DNA of 45,500 bases from Bacteroidales bacterium (lineage in GTDB: Bacteria; Bacteroidota; Bacteroidia; Bacteroidales; B18-G4), in assembly GCA_018400295.1 (NCBI GenBank), contig JAGYMZ010000020.1, positions 1-45,500 on the forward strand. Reading direction: 5' to 3'. Shown one piece after another: positions 35,705-44,122 of the stretch. Each line of letters starts with the position of its first letter. Position 1 is the stretch's first letter. A model generated the notes under the pieces. The model was not told where the DNA came from. It did not search any database and worked only from the letters and a program-made list of their open reading frames with translations. A program made the position numbers and the translations under genes.

Positions 35705-36547
35705 CTAGTATATATTTTTTCTTTTCCAATATTTTATCAGAAAAAAGCCAAAAATCATGCCACCCAAATGGGCAAAATGTGCAACGTTGCCACCGGATCC
35801 GGAAAAACCCATAAACAATTCAATGGCGCCGTAAAGGATCACAAAATACTTGGCTTTGATCGGAATGGCAAAATAGAGGTATATCAGCGAGTTCGGAAAT
35901 AGCATTCCAAACGCCAGCAGAATGCCGAATACAGCCCCCGAGGCCCCAATGACCACCGGCTGGTTTAAATATGCGGTCCGGTACATTTCCAGGAAATTGA
36001 TGCCCTCCTGAACGGCCAGATCCGGATTGGTATTTATCAGTTCGTTGTACCGCTCAAAAAATTTCCGGTATGCGACTTCGATATCACTGAACAGAAAGAA
36101 ATTACCCGATTCATTAAAGAAAGCACTGATGGATGTGACGCTTGGATTTTCCAGCACATGGTCAATGGCGTTTAAAATGGGCCTGGCCTCAAAAAAGTAA
36201 AACACAAGATAATGGATCAGTGCGGCGCCAATGCCGGTTATCAGGAAATAAATCAGGAATCTTTTCGGTCCCCATACATTTTCCAAAACATATCCGAACA
36301 TCCAGAGCGCAAACATGTTAAAGAATAAATGGCCAAAACTTCCGTGCATAAACATGTATGTGATCACCTGGTAGGGTTTGAATGCTTCCGAAAAGAAATA
36401 ATGAAGCCCCAGTATTTCTGCCAGGTTCACACGGGCGCTGAATGCTATCGTTGCGAGAAAAAATAATCCGTTGATGATCAGCAGGTTTTTCACTACGGTG
36501 GGCAAAACCCTGAATCCTCTTGGTTGGTATTGTTGCTGTGCGTTCAT
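35705..36547 (-). CDS. Rhomboid intramembrane serine protease (second paralogue)
   Basis: 280 residues. Catalytic serine in VIGASGAVFGIL and histidine in HFAHLGGMIFGF; the conserved helix with HGSFGHLFFNMFALWMFG is present. Unlike the neighbouring paralogue it has no long C-terminal tail, but carries a polar insertion of about 65 residues between the third and fourth helices (near LENPSVTSISAFFNESGNFF to GINFLEMYRTAYL). It lies 9 bases after mutL and 19 bases before the other rhomboid gene, so it is in the mutL operon. Confidence 0.92.
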   Translation of the reverse strand: MNAQQQYQPRGFRVLPTVVKNLLIINGLFFLATIAFSARVNLAEILGLHYFFSEAFKPYQVITYMFMHGSFGHLFFNMFALWMFGYVLENVWGPKRFLIYFLITGIGAALIHYLVFYFFEARPILNAIDHVLENPSVTSISAFFNESGNFFLFSDIEVAYRKFFERYNELINTNPDLAVQEGINFLEMYRTAYLNQPVVIGASGAVFGILLAFGMLFPNSLIYLYFAIPIKAKYFVILYGAIELFMGFSGSGGNVAHFAHLGGMIFGFFLIKYWKRKNIY

Positions 36548-36556
36548 GTGGATTGT

Positions 36557-38377
36557 TTACTGTTTAAACAATTGTTCAATCTGTTCTCCGGTCAAGGCAA
36601 CAAGGATCTTTTTCCCATCCGGCGTAAGCCCGGGGATATGACAAGCAAACAGGTCGTTGAACAGGGATTGCATCTCCTGCTGGCTCAGTTGCTTACCGGG
36701 CCGTATGGCTATTCTGGCCGCCATGGAACGTGCCAGGTTCGTTTTCTGTTCCAGGTTGAGCTCGACCATATTCCTTTTGTAATTTTCCAGGATATTTTCC
36801 ATGAGGTCTTGCATATTCTGTTCCTTCATCCCTGCCGGGGTGCCATTAATGACAAAAGTATTTTTGCCCAAATGGTTGATGCTGAAGCCGATCACCCGCA
36901 GCTCCCCAAGGATTTCCCGGAGGATGCCTGCATCGCTGGGGCTCAGGGTGACGTTTTGCGGAAACAATGCCTGTTGTGAAACATGCGTTTTTTGTTCCAG
37001 CTGGCTTAAAAAACGTTCGTATAAAATCCGTTGATGGGCCCTTTGCTGGTCGATCAGGACCATGCCCGACTTAATGCCCGTAAGTATGTACCGTTGCCTG
37101 ATCTGGCAGAAATCAACCGTTCGCCCTTCCCCTTCACCCTGCGGGAAACATTCTGGTGCATCGGGTTTTGATGCAGATGCTTCCGGTATGTTTTTCAGGC
37201 CCTCATACAGTTTTTCCCACCCCTGGGGGGAGGATGGGGAGCAAGCATCCTTCCTGCGGGGCGAATGGTTTCCGAAAGGATTGTAATCCACGGGGCCCCG
37301 CTGGAATGGATTTTTTATGGGCTTGCCCTGCACCGGGGGGGTGAGATCCAGACTCTGCTCCACGTCAAAGTCGATCGCGGGCGTGATGTTATATTTCCCA
37401 AGGGATTGCCTTATGGTGGACCTCAGCAGGGCATAGATCAGCTGATTCTCCTGGAAGTTGATTTCTGTTTTGGTTGGATGAATGTTGATATCAATTTTTT
37501 TTGGATCCACTTCCAGGTAAATGAAATAAGTGGGATGGGAATCCCCCGGCAGAAGTTCCTGCAAGGCGTTCTCAACCGAATGATTGAGGTAGGGGTGCCT
37601 GATAAAACGTTTGTTTGCAAAGAAAAACTGTTCGCCCCTTGTCTTTTTGGCATACTGGGGTTTGCCAATGTATCCGGATATTTTGATATCGTTTGCCTGT
37701 TGCTCCAAGGGTATAAGCTTTTCCTTGTATCCGGGACCGAAGATGGCAACGATACGCTCCCTGAGCCTGGCTTCCGGGAGCTGGAAAAGTTGTTTGTTGT
37801 TGTGGAAAAGGTTCATGGATATTTCCGGGTTAACCAGGGCCACACGCTGAAATTCCTCGATGATGTGCCGCATTTCCGCGGTGTTGGACTTCAGGAAATT
37901 GCGCCGTGCCGGAACATTGTAAAAGAGGTTGCGGACGGAAAGAATGGTTCCCGGCAGGATCTGGCAGGGGGCCTTTTTGGTGACTTTTGAACCCTCCACC
38001 TGAATGGAAAATCCCATATCGTCTTGCCGGCGCCTGGTTTTTAACTCCACCTGGGCCACGGCGGCAACAGAAGCCAGGGCTTCTCCCCGGAAGCCCAGTG
38101 TATGGATGGCGAACAGATCATCAACCTTGTGGATCTTGGATGTGGCATGCCGTTTAAAACAATGTTCCGCATCTTTTTCCGACATCCCTGAGCCATTGTC
38201 TGTAACCTGTATGAGCGTTTTGCCGGCGTCCCTGATCACGACCCGGATCTCCGAGGCACCGGCATCCACGGAGTTTTCCAGAATTTCCTTTAAGGCCGAA
38301 GCAGGTCGCTGTATAACCTCTCCGGCGGCAATTTGATTGGCGACAGCTTCCGGAAGCAAATGTATGATATCAGCCAT
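36557..38377 (-). CDS. mutL: DNA mismatch repair protein MutL
   Basis: 606 residues from ATG 38377 (MADIIHLLPEAVANQIAAGEV), overlapping the preceding stop as TAATG. The N-terminal GHKL ATPase is complete: EILENSVDAGASEI, TDNGSGM, HATSKI and TLGFRGEAL. A Pro-rich linker covers roughly 370-440. The C-terminal dimerisation domain has DQQRAHQRILYERF where endonuclease-type MutL has DQHAxxExxxxE, and lacks CPHGRP (it reads ACHIPGLTPDG), so metal-dependent nicking is not expected. MutL couples MutS mismatch recognition to strand processing. No MutH is visible in the window. Confidence 0.97.
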   Translation of the reverse strand: MADIIHLLPEAVANQIAAGEVIQRPASALKEILENSVDAGASEIRVVIRDAGKTLIQVTDNGSGMSEKDAEHCFKRHATSKIHKVDDLFAIHTLGFRGEALASVAAVAQVELKTRRRQDDMGFSIQVEGSKVTKKAPCQILPGTILSVRNLFYNVPARRNFLKSNTAEMRHIIEEFQRVALVNPEISMNLFHNNKQLFQLPEARLRERIVAIFGPGYKEKLIPLEQQANDIKISGYIGKPQYAKKTRGEQFFFANKRFIRHPYLNHSVENALQELLPGDSHPTYFIYLEVDPKKIDINIHPTKTEINFQENQLIYALLRSTIRQSLGKYNITPAIDFDVEQSLDLTPPVQGKPIKNPFQRGPVDYNPFGNHSPRRKDACSPSSPQGWEKLYEGLKNIPEASASKPDAPECFPQGEGEGRTVDFCQIRQRYILTGIKSGMVLIDQQRAHQRILYERFLSQLEQKTHVSQQALFPQNVTLSPSDAGILREILGELRVIGFSINHLGKNTFVINGTPAGMKEQNMQDLMENILENYKRNMVELNLEQKTNLARSMAARIAIRPGKQLSQQEMQSLFNDLFACHIPGLTPDGKKILVALTGEQIEQLFKQ

Positions 38378-38691
38378 TACTTTATAAAAAATGAAATAAA
38401 GTTGTTGACGAAATTGGTGAAAAAGATAAAATAAACAAAAAATACGAGGATGAAAAGATACACCAGGAACCGTGTAAAATGTGCCTTTTGCTTTGTTGTG
38501 TCCTGGTACTTTCGCCATTTACGGTCGATCTGAAACCGCAGATCCTCTTTGATGTCTTCATGGGTTTTTTCTTTTCCTGCTTTTTCAATCCTTTTCTTCC
38601 GTTCATTTAGCTTTTCCTTCTCTTCATCCCAGTAAACAGGAGTGTATCTGAAGTGCCGCGGTTTGGGCCTGCGAAAGAATACTATTTTCAT
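38377..38691 (-). CDS. Small C-terminally membrane-anchored protein upstream of mutL
   Basis: 104 residues from ATG 38691 (MKIVFFRRPKPRHFRYTPVY). The N-terminus is basic with a conserved-looking RRPKPRHFRYTP segment, then a charged helix, and residues about 80-100 form one or two hydrophobic segments (FLVYLFILVFFVYFIFFTNF). Similar short proteins occur ahead of mutL in Bacteroidota as I recall; function unknown. Its stop overlaps the mutL ATG (TAATG), so mutL translation is coupled to it. Confidence 0.75.
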   Translation of the reverse strand: MKIVFFRRPKPRHFRYTPVYWDEEKEKLNERKKRIEKAGKEKTHEDIKEDLRFQIDRKWRKYQDTTKQKAHFTRFLVYLFILVFFVYFIFFTNFVNNFISFFIK

Positions 38692-38706
38692 TTCCTTGAT
38701 TTTGTG

Positions 38707-38714
38707 CAAAAATA
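38707..38714 (-). promoter_or_regulatory. -7 box of the mutL operon
   Basis: Minus strand TATTTTTG, exact TAnnTTTG, 15 bases before the ATG at 38691. It probably drives the run of genes down to cysQ, with an internal start at uvrB. Confidence 0.6.
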
Positions 38715-38826
38715 CTCAATATTTCGCAGGAAGCGGAATATCGGCATACATTGTTCCGGTGGTGGCACGGGATAACCCAGGCGCGCATTTTTGGGGTCAC
38801 GCAGGGCAAAATAAACAAATGTTTTC

Positions 38827-38834
38827 TATCTTTG
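38827..38834 (+). promoter_or_regulatory. -7 box of the GroES-like gene
   Basis: TATCTTTG, exact TAnnTTTG, 21 bases before the ATG at 38856. It rules out the longer upstream reading from 38751. Confidence 0.6.
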
Positions 38835-38855
38835 AGATTAAAAGCAGGAACCTTT

Positions 38856-39224
38856 ATGACAGAATCGCTGGATAAGCTGCATGTTGTCGGAGACCGTGTA
38901 CTGATCAAGCCCCTGACGGAATCAAAGAAGACCAAAGGAGGCCTTTATCTTCCTCCAGGCTATAAAGAAAAGGACGAGATCCATTCGGGATATATCGTAA
39001 AGGTAGGTCCGGGGTATCCCATACCTCTGCCAACCGAAGAAGAGGAACCCTGGAAAAAGGTGGACGAAAAGACCAAATACATGCCTTTACAGGCAAATGT
39101 GGGTGATCTGGCCATTTTTCTTCAAAAAAGTGCCATTGAGATCGTCTATGACGATGAAAAATATTTCATTGTCCCGCAGCATTCCATACTTTTATTGCAA
39201 AGGGATGAGGAACTCTTTAAGTAG
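38856..39224 (+). CDS. Stand-alone GroES/Cpn10-like protein
   Basis: 122 residues from ATG 38856. The Cpn10 beta-barrel is recognisable: LHVVGDRVLIKPLTESKKTK (residues 7-26), GLYLPPGYKEKDEIHSGYIV (GroES mobile-loop region) and a C-terminal DEKYFIVPQHSILLL. It is longer than classical GroES (about 95) because of an insertion rich in proline and acidic residues (PIPLPTEEEEPWKKVDEKTK). No groEL gene is nearby, so it is a second, divergent co-chaperonin-like protein and not the housekeeping groES. Partner unknown. Confidence 0.82.
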   Translation: MTESLDKLHVVGDRVLIKPLTESKKTKGGLYLPPGYKEKDEIHSGYIVKVGPGYPIPLPTEEEEPWKKVDEKTKYMPLQANVGDLAIFLQKSAIEIVYDDEKYFIVPQHSILLLQRDEELFK

Positions 39225-39232
39225 GTGTCCGG

Positions 39233-39793
39233 TTAATTGGCCCTTGCAATGGCAGGTATTTGCTGCTTTGCCAGGGCATAGGCCCCGAACAATACGCCGC
39301 TGAAAAATAAGGTGCCGGTCACTTCGTTCAGAAAGAAAGATATTCCAAGGGATCCGTTGTTAAAAAATACCAACCCTGCGGCATAGGCTTCCAACAAACC
39401 TGCTACGTTTTTGGGATACATAGGGATGCTCAGCCATGCAGAAAAATTCGTAACAAGGAAGAAAAGGATGGAGGCGGCCAGTGACCGGGTTATGACCGAG
39501 CCTGCAGAGATTTTTTTATGCGTAAGGGTCCAACCCAGCAGTACCGTAAATGAGAAGGCGATATATACAGCAACCATATCCTGGTGAAACCCTATGATCA
39601 GGTCGCTCAGGAACATGGCGGCCAACGGGATGACAAATGCCAATGCTTTCCTGCCCAGATACGCCCCGCCAAATAGGGCCATGGCGGCAATGGGAGTGAA
39701 GTTGGGCCAGTGGGGGATAAAACGCATAAGCGCTCCGGCAGCGATGATCGTAATGATTGCCGTTAGCTTCGGTGTGGGGATTTTCTTATTCAT
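39233..39793 (-). CDS. DUF6580 family integral membrane protein
   Basis: 186 residues from ATG 39793 (MNKKIPTPKLTAI); the ATG at 39814 lies almost at the predicted transcription start and is less likely. Five or six membrane helices, with the conserved-looking RFIPHWPNFTPIAAMALFGG at the start. The family is annotated as putative transport proteins related to ECF-type substrate-binding components; the ligand is unknown. Convergent with the GroES-like gene (8-base gap). Confidence 0.8.
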   Translation of the reverse strand: MNKKIPTPKLTAIITIIAAGALMRFIPHWPNFTPIAAMALFGGAYLGRKALAFVIPLAAMFLSDLIIGFHQDMVAVYIAFSFTVLLGWTLTHKKISAGSVITRSLAASILFFLVTNFSAWLSIPMYPKNVAGLLEAYAAGLVFFNNGSLGISFFLNEVTGTLFFSGVLFGAYALAKQQIPAIARAN

Positions 39794-39815
39794 TTCTGTC
39801 GATGGTTTAAGCATA

Positions 39816-39823
39816 CAAATTTA
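39816..39823 (-). promoter_or_regulatory. -7 box of the DUF6580 gene
   Basis: Minus strand TAAATTTG, exact TAnnTTTG; predicted start near 39809, about 16 bases before the ATG at 39793. Confidence 0.55.
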
Positions 39824-39883
39824 TAAATTATCCGTGAAACTACGCTGTTGGCAATTTTATTTTTTAACAGAAGTGTAAATGAC

Positions 39884-39891
39884 TATTTTTG
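39884..39891 (+). promoter_or_regulatory. -7 box of the amidohydrolase gene
   Basis: TATTTTTG, exact TAnnTTTG, 24 bases before the ATG at 39916, with a T-rich near-match at the -33 position (39861-39864). The TTG at 39889 overlaps this box and so is not the start. Confidence 0.6.
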
Positions 39892-39915
39892 CAGGGTAAC
39901 CAAAGCGCAGGGCTT

Positions 39916-41553
39916 ATGCGATTGATCTTTCTGTTGATAACTGTAATATCCATGGGTATGCTTTCTTCATGCACAAACAAGAACGCCCGGGTCGACCTTA
40001 TTGTTCATAATGCAATGATATATACGGCCGATCGTGATTTTTCCATTGCAGGTGCTGTTGCCATAAAGGATGGCAGGATCGTGGAAACGGGCAGCGGCGA
40101 AGACATCATGAAAAAATACGGTACACAGGCGTATCTGGATGCACATGAAAAATATGTGTATCCAGGCTTTATTGATGCACATTGCCATTTTTTAAATTAT
40201 GGACTGGGCCGTATTCAGCATGCCGATCTGACAGGTACATCCTCATTTGAGGAAGTGCTGGATGCTGCCAGGATGCATCATGAAAAGCAGCCAGGGGAAT
40301 GGATCGTTGGCCGTGGATGGGATCAGAACGACTGGCCGGGGAAAGAATTTCCGTCAAAAGAAAAACTGGATGAGATCTTCCCGGATATCCCCGTGATCCT
40401 GACACGGATCGATGGTCATGCCGTCCTTGTGAATTCCGAAGCATTGGAAAGAGCGGGCATTGATTCCGGAACAAAGGTGCAGGGTGGGGAGGTCGTCCTG
40501 GCAAATGGTCAACCCACAGGCATCCTAATCGATAATGCCATCAATTTTGTTACCGGTATTGTTCCTGAACCCGGGCCGGAAATGCTGGCCCACGCTTTAA
40601 GGGAAGCGGAAAAAGATTGTTTTGCCGTGGGACTGACCTCGGTGACGGATGCCGGACTTTCATACCTGGATATTCTTCTGATTGATTCCCTCCAGCAAAA
40701 AGGGGAACTGAAGATGCGGATCAATGCCATGCTGACCCCCACCGGTGACGGATTTGAAAAGGCACTGGATGCAGGCCCATATAAAACCGGCCGGTTGCAG
40801 GTTAATTCCATAAAATTGTATGCCGATGGCGCACTCGGTTCCAGAGGTGCAGCGCTTTTGAGTCCTTATTCCGATGACCCGGGAAACTACGGCATGATCA
40901 TGCATGATGAGGCGTATTATGCGGATATTTGCCGGCTGGCACTGGAGAACAATTACCAGGTTTGTACCCATGCGATTGGTGATTCGGCCAACCGCTTTAT
41001 CCTGGATCTGTATTCCGGATTTTTAAAGGGCCCGAACGACCGGCGGTGGCGTATTGAGCATGCTCAGGTGGTCCACCCGGAAGATATGCATAAATTCGGG
41101 GATTATGGGATCATCCCTTCCATACAAGCCACGCATGCGACTTCGGATATGTATTGGGCCGGAGACCGGCTGGGCCCGGAACGGATCCTGCATGCATATG
41201 CCTTCAGGGAGTTGCTTCAGGAAAATGGATGGATCCCTAACGGAACGGATTTCCCCATCGAGAAGATCAGTCCCCTGCTGACCTTTTATGCTTCGGTTGC
41301 AAGAAAAGATACAACAGGGTATCCCTATGCGGGCTTTCAAAAAGAAAATGCACTGACCCGCGAAGAGGCCTTGCGGTCTGTTACGGTGTGGGCCGCCAGG
41401 GGAAGCTTCCGGGAACAAGAAGTCGGCAGCCTGGAAACGGGCAAATATGCCGATTTTGTGATCCTGGACCGGGATATTATGAAGGTGCCCGAACATGAAA
41501 TCCCGGATGCCAAAGTATTGTCTACCTACCAGTCAGGGGAACGGGTCTGGTAA
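39916..41553 (+). CDS. Amidohydrolase family 3 (YtcJ-like) lipoprotein
   Basis: 545 residues from ATG 39916. The signal peptide ends in lipobox LSSC (MRLIFLLITVISMGMLSSC), so the enzyme is exported and lipid-anchored. The Amidohydro_3 TIM-barrel features are YPGFIDAHCHF (HxH metal ligands), YADGALGSRGAALL, CTHAIGDSANRFIL, IEHAQVV and GTDFPIEKISP. Relatives hydrolyse amides or N-substituted formamides; the exact substrate cannot be read from sequence. It is a single gene between divergent and convergent neighbours. Confidence 0.93.
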   Translation: MRLIFLLITVISMGMLSSCTNKNARVDLIVHNAMIYTADRDFSIAGAVAIKDGRIVETGSGEDIMKKYGTQAYLDAHEKYVYPGFIDAHCHFLNYGLGRIQHADLTGTSSFEEVLDAARMHHEKQPGEWIVGRGWDQNDWPGKEFPSKEKLDEIFPDIPVILTRIDGHAVLVNSEALERAGIDSGTKVQGGEVVLANGQPTGILIDNAINFVTGIVPEPGPEMLAHALREAEKDCFAVGLTSVTDAGLSYLDILLIDSLQQKGELKMRINAMLTPTGDGFEKALDAGPYKTGRLQVNSIKLYADGALGSRGAALLSPYSDDPGNYGMIMHDEAYYADICRLALENNYQVCTHAIGDSANRFILDLYSGFLKGPNDRRWRIEHAQVVHPEDMHKFGDYGIIPSIQATHATSDMYWAGDRLGPERILHAYAFRELLQENGWIPNGTDFPIEKISPLLTFYASVARKDTTGYPYAGFQKENALTREEALRSVTVWAARGSFREQEVGSLETGKYADFVILDRDIMKVPEHEIPDAKVLSTYQSGERVW

Positions 41554-41580
41554 AATATACCCCGCCAATGCTGATGCGCT

Positions 41581-42144
41581 TTAGCGGTATATGTAATCAC
41601 TCCCGAATTGTTCCGCAAATTGGTTGAAGCGGATGAGTTTGTCCTTCCCGTGCCGCAAGAGGCTTGCCCGGATATCCTCCAGCCTTTTGGGCGCATCCGG
41701 TTTTTCAGGATCTTTGGAGAAAAATTTGTCGGCGTAACAAATGATCTGCTCTTCTAATGTAAGCGGTAACATATTCCGTTCCGGAAGGGGTAGCTTCTTA
41801 CTCCTGATCTCTTTGGCACTTATGCCCACCCCTACATGTCTTTCGCAAACCTTTGCCAAATCATGGAGTCCTTCCTGTTCAAGGATCTCCCGTCCAAGAT
41901 ATCCATGGGCCAGGTAAGGATAGTTTCCGAAGCAGCCGATACCGGGAGCATGTGTTTTAAAAATCCCAATATCGTGAAGCATGGCGGCATTCACGATCCA
42001 TTCCCTGTCTGTGGAATACCGATTGTGCTCAACGATGCTCAATGCAAGCCGGGCCACCGAAAGACTGTGGGTGTGGAGATACCGGAATGTGTTTGAATCC
42101 GGCGCATAATATTTTTCAAGCAGTTCTCTGGACAGTTCTGTCAT
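41581..42144 (-). CDS. HD-domain metal-dependent phosphohydrolase
   Basis: 187 residues. The HD signature is complete: H26 in YLHTHSLSVARLAL, H57-D58 in AAMLHDIGIF, later ligands near AHGYLGREIL and CERHVG. The family hydrolyses nucleotides or cyclic phosphates; no substrate is indicated. It lies 50 bases after the MutS-like gene on the same strand and may be co-transcribed with it. Confidence 0.88.
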   Translation of the reverse strand: MTELSRELLEKYYAPDSNTFRYLHTHSLSVARLALSIVEHNRYSTDREWIVNAAMLHDIGIFKTHAPGIGCFGNYPYLAHGYLGREILEQEGLHDLAKVCERHVGVGISAKEIRSKKLPLPERNMLPLTLEEQIICYADKFFSKDPEKPDAPKRLEDIRASLLRHGKDKLIRFNQFAEQFGSDYIYR

Positions 42145-42194
42145 AGGTATTTTGAGATAAATGCTTACTTATCAGATCCAGGCATGCATGATCT

Positions 42195-44000
42195 TCATCC
42201 CGGGACCTGATTGATCTTATTCCGGATGATCCCCATTTTTTCCATCAAAAACGTGGCGTTTTTATTTTGGGATACGCCGTCTCTTATTTTGTAGTCAAAA
42301 ATGAGTCGTCCGTTCTCTATAGTGCTTTCAAAGCATTTATTGGCTATTTCCCCCGGATGATCCTGTGCCAGTTTTGCCAGCTGAATATCGTGGGTTGCTA
42401 TAAAGGCAATGCATGAACACCTTATGAGTTGCTTGATGAATGCTGCCGACCCGTAAGATTTGTCGTCGGTATTGGTCCCCTTCAGCATCTCATCAATAAG
42501 GACCAGTCCGGGCACACCCGCTTTCAATCCGGTGATGATATACCGGAGTTTTTCCAATTCGGCATAGAACAGGGATTTGTTTTCCCTCAGGGAATCGGAA
42601 AGGTGGATGGACGTATAAATGGTTAAGGGATAGCATTGCATTTCCGCAGCGCATACCGGTGCCCCGGCACGTGCAAGCACCAGATTGATGCCAAGGGTAC
42701 GTAAAAACGTACTTTTCCCCGACATGTTTGATCCTGTGATGAGGTAAATGGGCCTTTCCTGTGTTGGATCGATGGAATTTGTTATCCTGTTTTGCCGGGG
42801 GATCAGGGGGTGGCCCATTTCCTTTGCTTTGTATGTGATCCTGTCAGCCGTCAGTTCCGGGAATACATAATCCGGATAATTATAATGAAATCCGGCCAGG
42901 GAACATAGCTTTTCCATCTCAGCCAGTTTCCGGAGCCATATGCTTTCCCGTTGACGGTAACGCTTTATCCATTGCCTGAGTGAATATGCGCAGTAGAGGT
43001 CATACAGATAAATTCCATTCAGGAACAGATAGGCGATCAGGTTCATGCGGCGGTCGAACTGCTCAGCAATCCGGGACAATTTTCTGAGTCCGCGCTGCGC
43101 TTCATGACTGGTCTGATATATACCTGAAAGCAGGCGGGTGCGAAGCATTTCCCCGGCAATCAGCCGGTATATAGCTGCATAAGTGGAGAGTTGCTTGTTT
43201 TTCCCAGTGACCTGCGCCTGCAATGAGCGGATTTTACCGGAAAACATGACGGCAATAAACACATTCATTACAAAGGCATGAACGATGAACATGCCATACC
43301 CGTAAAGCATGTAATAAAGGATGCTGCCTGCGATGAGCAAGGGGCCTGTGATCATCAGGATCAGGTTCAGGCCGTGGGGAATACCTGCATTGATATTGCG
43401 GGAAACTGTTGATACTTCTTTTTCCTCTGCATCGCTGCCCAGGATCCCAAGGGCCTGTATCTTCTGACGGAAATCCAACTTTCCTGCGAGTTCCCGTATA
43501 CTTTCCTGGTGGGCATTTATGACCGGTATGTGCGTGGGTGGTTTTTGAAGGTGCCTGGCAAGGGCGTTTCTGCCCGGGATGGTGCCGGTGCGGTTTAATA
43601 GGTGGAAAAGCGAGCCGGGGCCAAAAATATCCAGGTCTTTTGAATATCCGTTCTGCTCCATATATATTTGGCCGTTATGAAATGCCGAGGGTTTGCTGTT
43701 CAGGATTTGGATTTCATTGTCGTTGATCTTTTCAAGGGTATTGTACAGGTCCCGGGCTGATTTTTTCCGGACCGAAATGGCTACCATTGCGATAAAAAGA
43801 GCCAGGGAAAGTATGGAAGCGATGAGCCATGCATGATCCGTTGTTACGGCAAACGCATAAACAAACCCAAAAATAAGCATGAATAAAACCAGCCGTAAAA
43901 AACCGGCCCACTGGATGTGCTTTTTCATCCTGGAGCCAAGGGAATGGTAAAGATCTGCTCTTTTACCATAAACATCTGTCAGATGGGAAGCATCTCTCAT
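42195..44000 (-). CDS. Membrane-anchored MutS-family ATPase
   Basis: 601 residues from ATG 44000; a GTG at 44021 is the alternative. Two N-terminal membrane helices (about 31-51 and 57-77) and a second pair at about 212-254 flank and interrupt a MutS core (clamp/lever-like segment with LFHLLNRTGTIPGRNALARH at about 132-151). The C-terminal MutS ATPase has Walker A GSNMSGKST (423-431), Walker B LVLIDE (499-504) and the following KGTNT, plus the FIATHDIQLAKL segment. The N-terminal mismatch-binding domain of MutS is absent. It is unlikely to do standard mismatch repair; action on DNA structures at the membrane is inferred, and the true role is unknown. Confidence 0.88.
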   Translation of the reverse strand: MRDASHLTDVYGKRADLYHSLGSRMKKHIQWAGFLRLVLFMLIFGFVYAFAVTTDHAWLIASILSLALFIAMVAISVRKKSARDLYNTLEKINDNEIQILNSKPSAFHNGQIYMEQNGYSKDLDIFGPGSLFHLLNRTGTIPGRNALARHLQKPPTHIPVINAHQESIRELAGKLDFRQKIQALGILGSDAEEKEVSTVSRNINAGIPHGLNLILMITGPLLIAGSILYYMLYGYGMFIVHAFVMNVFIAVMFSGKIRSLQAQVTGKNKQLSTYAAIYRLIAGEMLRTRLLSGIYQTSHEAQRGLRKLSRIAEQFDRRMNLIAYLFLNGIYLYDLYCAYSLRQWIKRYRQRESIWLRKLAEMEKLCSLAGFHYNYPDYVFPELTADRITYKAKEMGHPLIPRQNRITNSIDPTQERPIYLITGSNMSGKSTFLRTLGINLVLARAGAPVCAAEMQCYPLTIYTSIHLSDSLRENKSLFYAELEKLRYIITGLKAGVPGLVLIDEMLKGTNTDDKSYGSAAFIKQLIRCSCIAFIATHDIQLAKLAQDHPGEIANKCFESTIENGRLIFDYKIRDGVSQNKNATFLMEKMGIIRNKINQVPG

Positions 44001-44021
44001 ATATCGGCAGCTATTGTCCAC

Positions 44022-44029
44022 GAAATTAC
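44022..44029 (-). promoter_or_regulatory. Near-match -7 box of the MutS-like gene
   Basis: Minus strand TAATTTCG differs from TAnnTTTG at one base and would place the start near 44015, favouring ATG 44000 over GTG 44021. Confidence 0.3.
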
Positions 44030-44088
44030 AGGATTTTTTTCAGACGGTTTCCCTTAAACTTTCGGTAATTATATACAGGCAAATATCT

Positions 44089-44096
44089 TATCTTTG
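44089..44096 (+). promoter_or_regulatory. -7 box of sucD
   Basis: TATCTTTG, exact TAnnTTTG, 26 bases before the ATG at 44123. No -33 TTTG at the standard distance. Confidence 0.6.
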
Positions 44097-44122
44097 GGAC
44101 GTAATATTAAACATGTTCAGAT

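Noticed and set aside
37265..37990. A 241-codon plus-strand open frame opposite mutL
   Set aside because: Fully antisense to MutL, no recognisable domain, explained by codon bias of the opposite strand.
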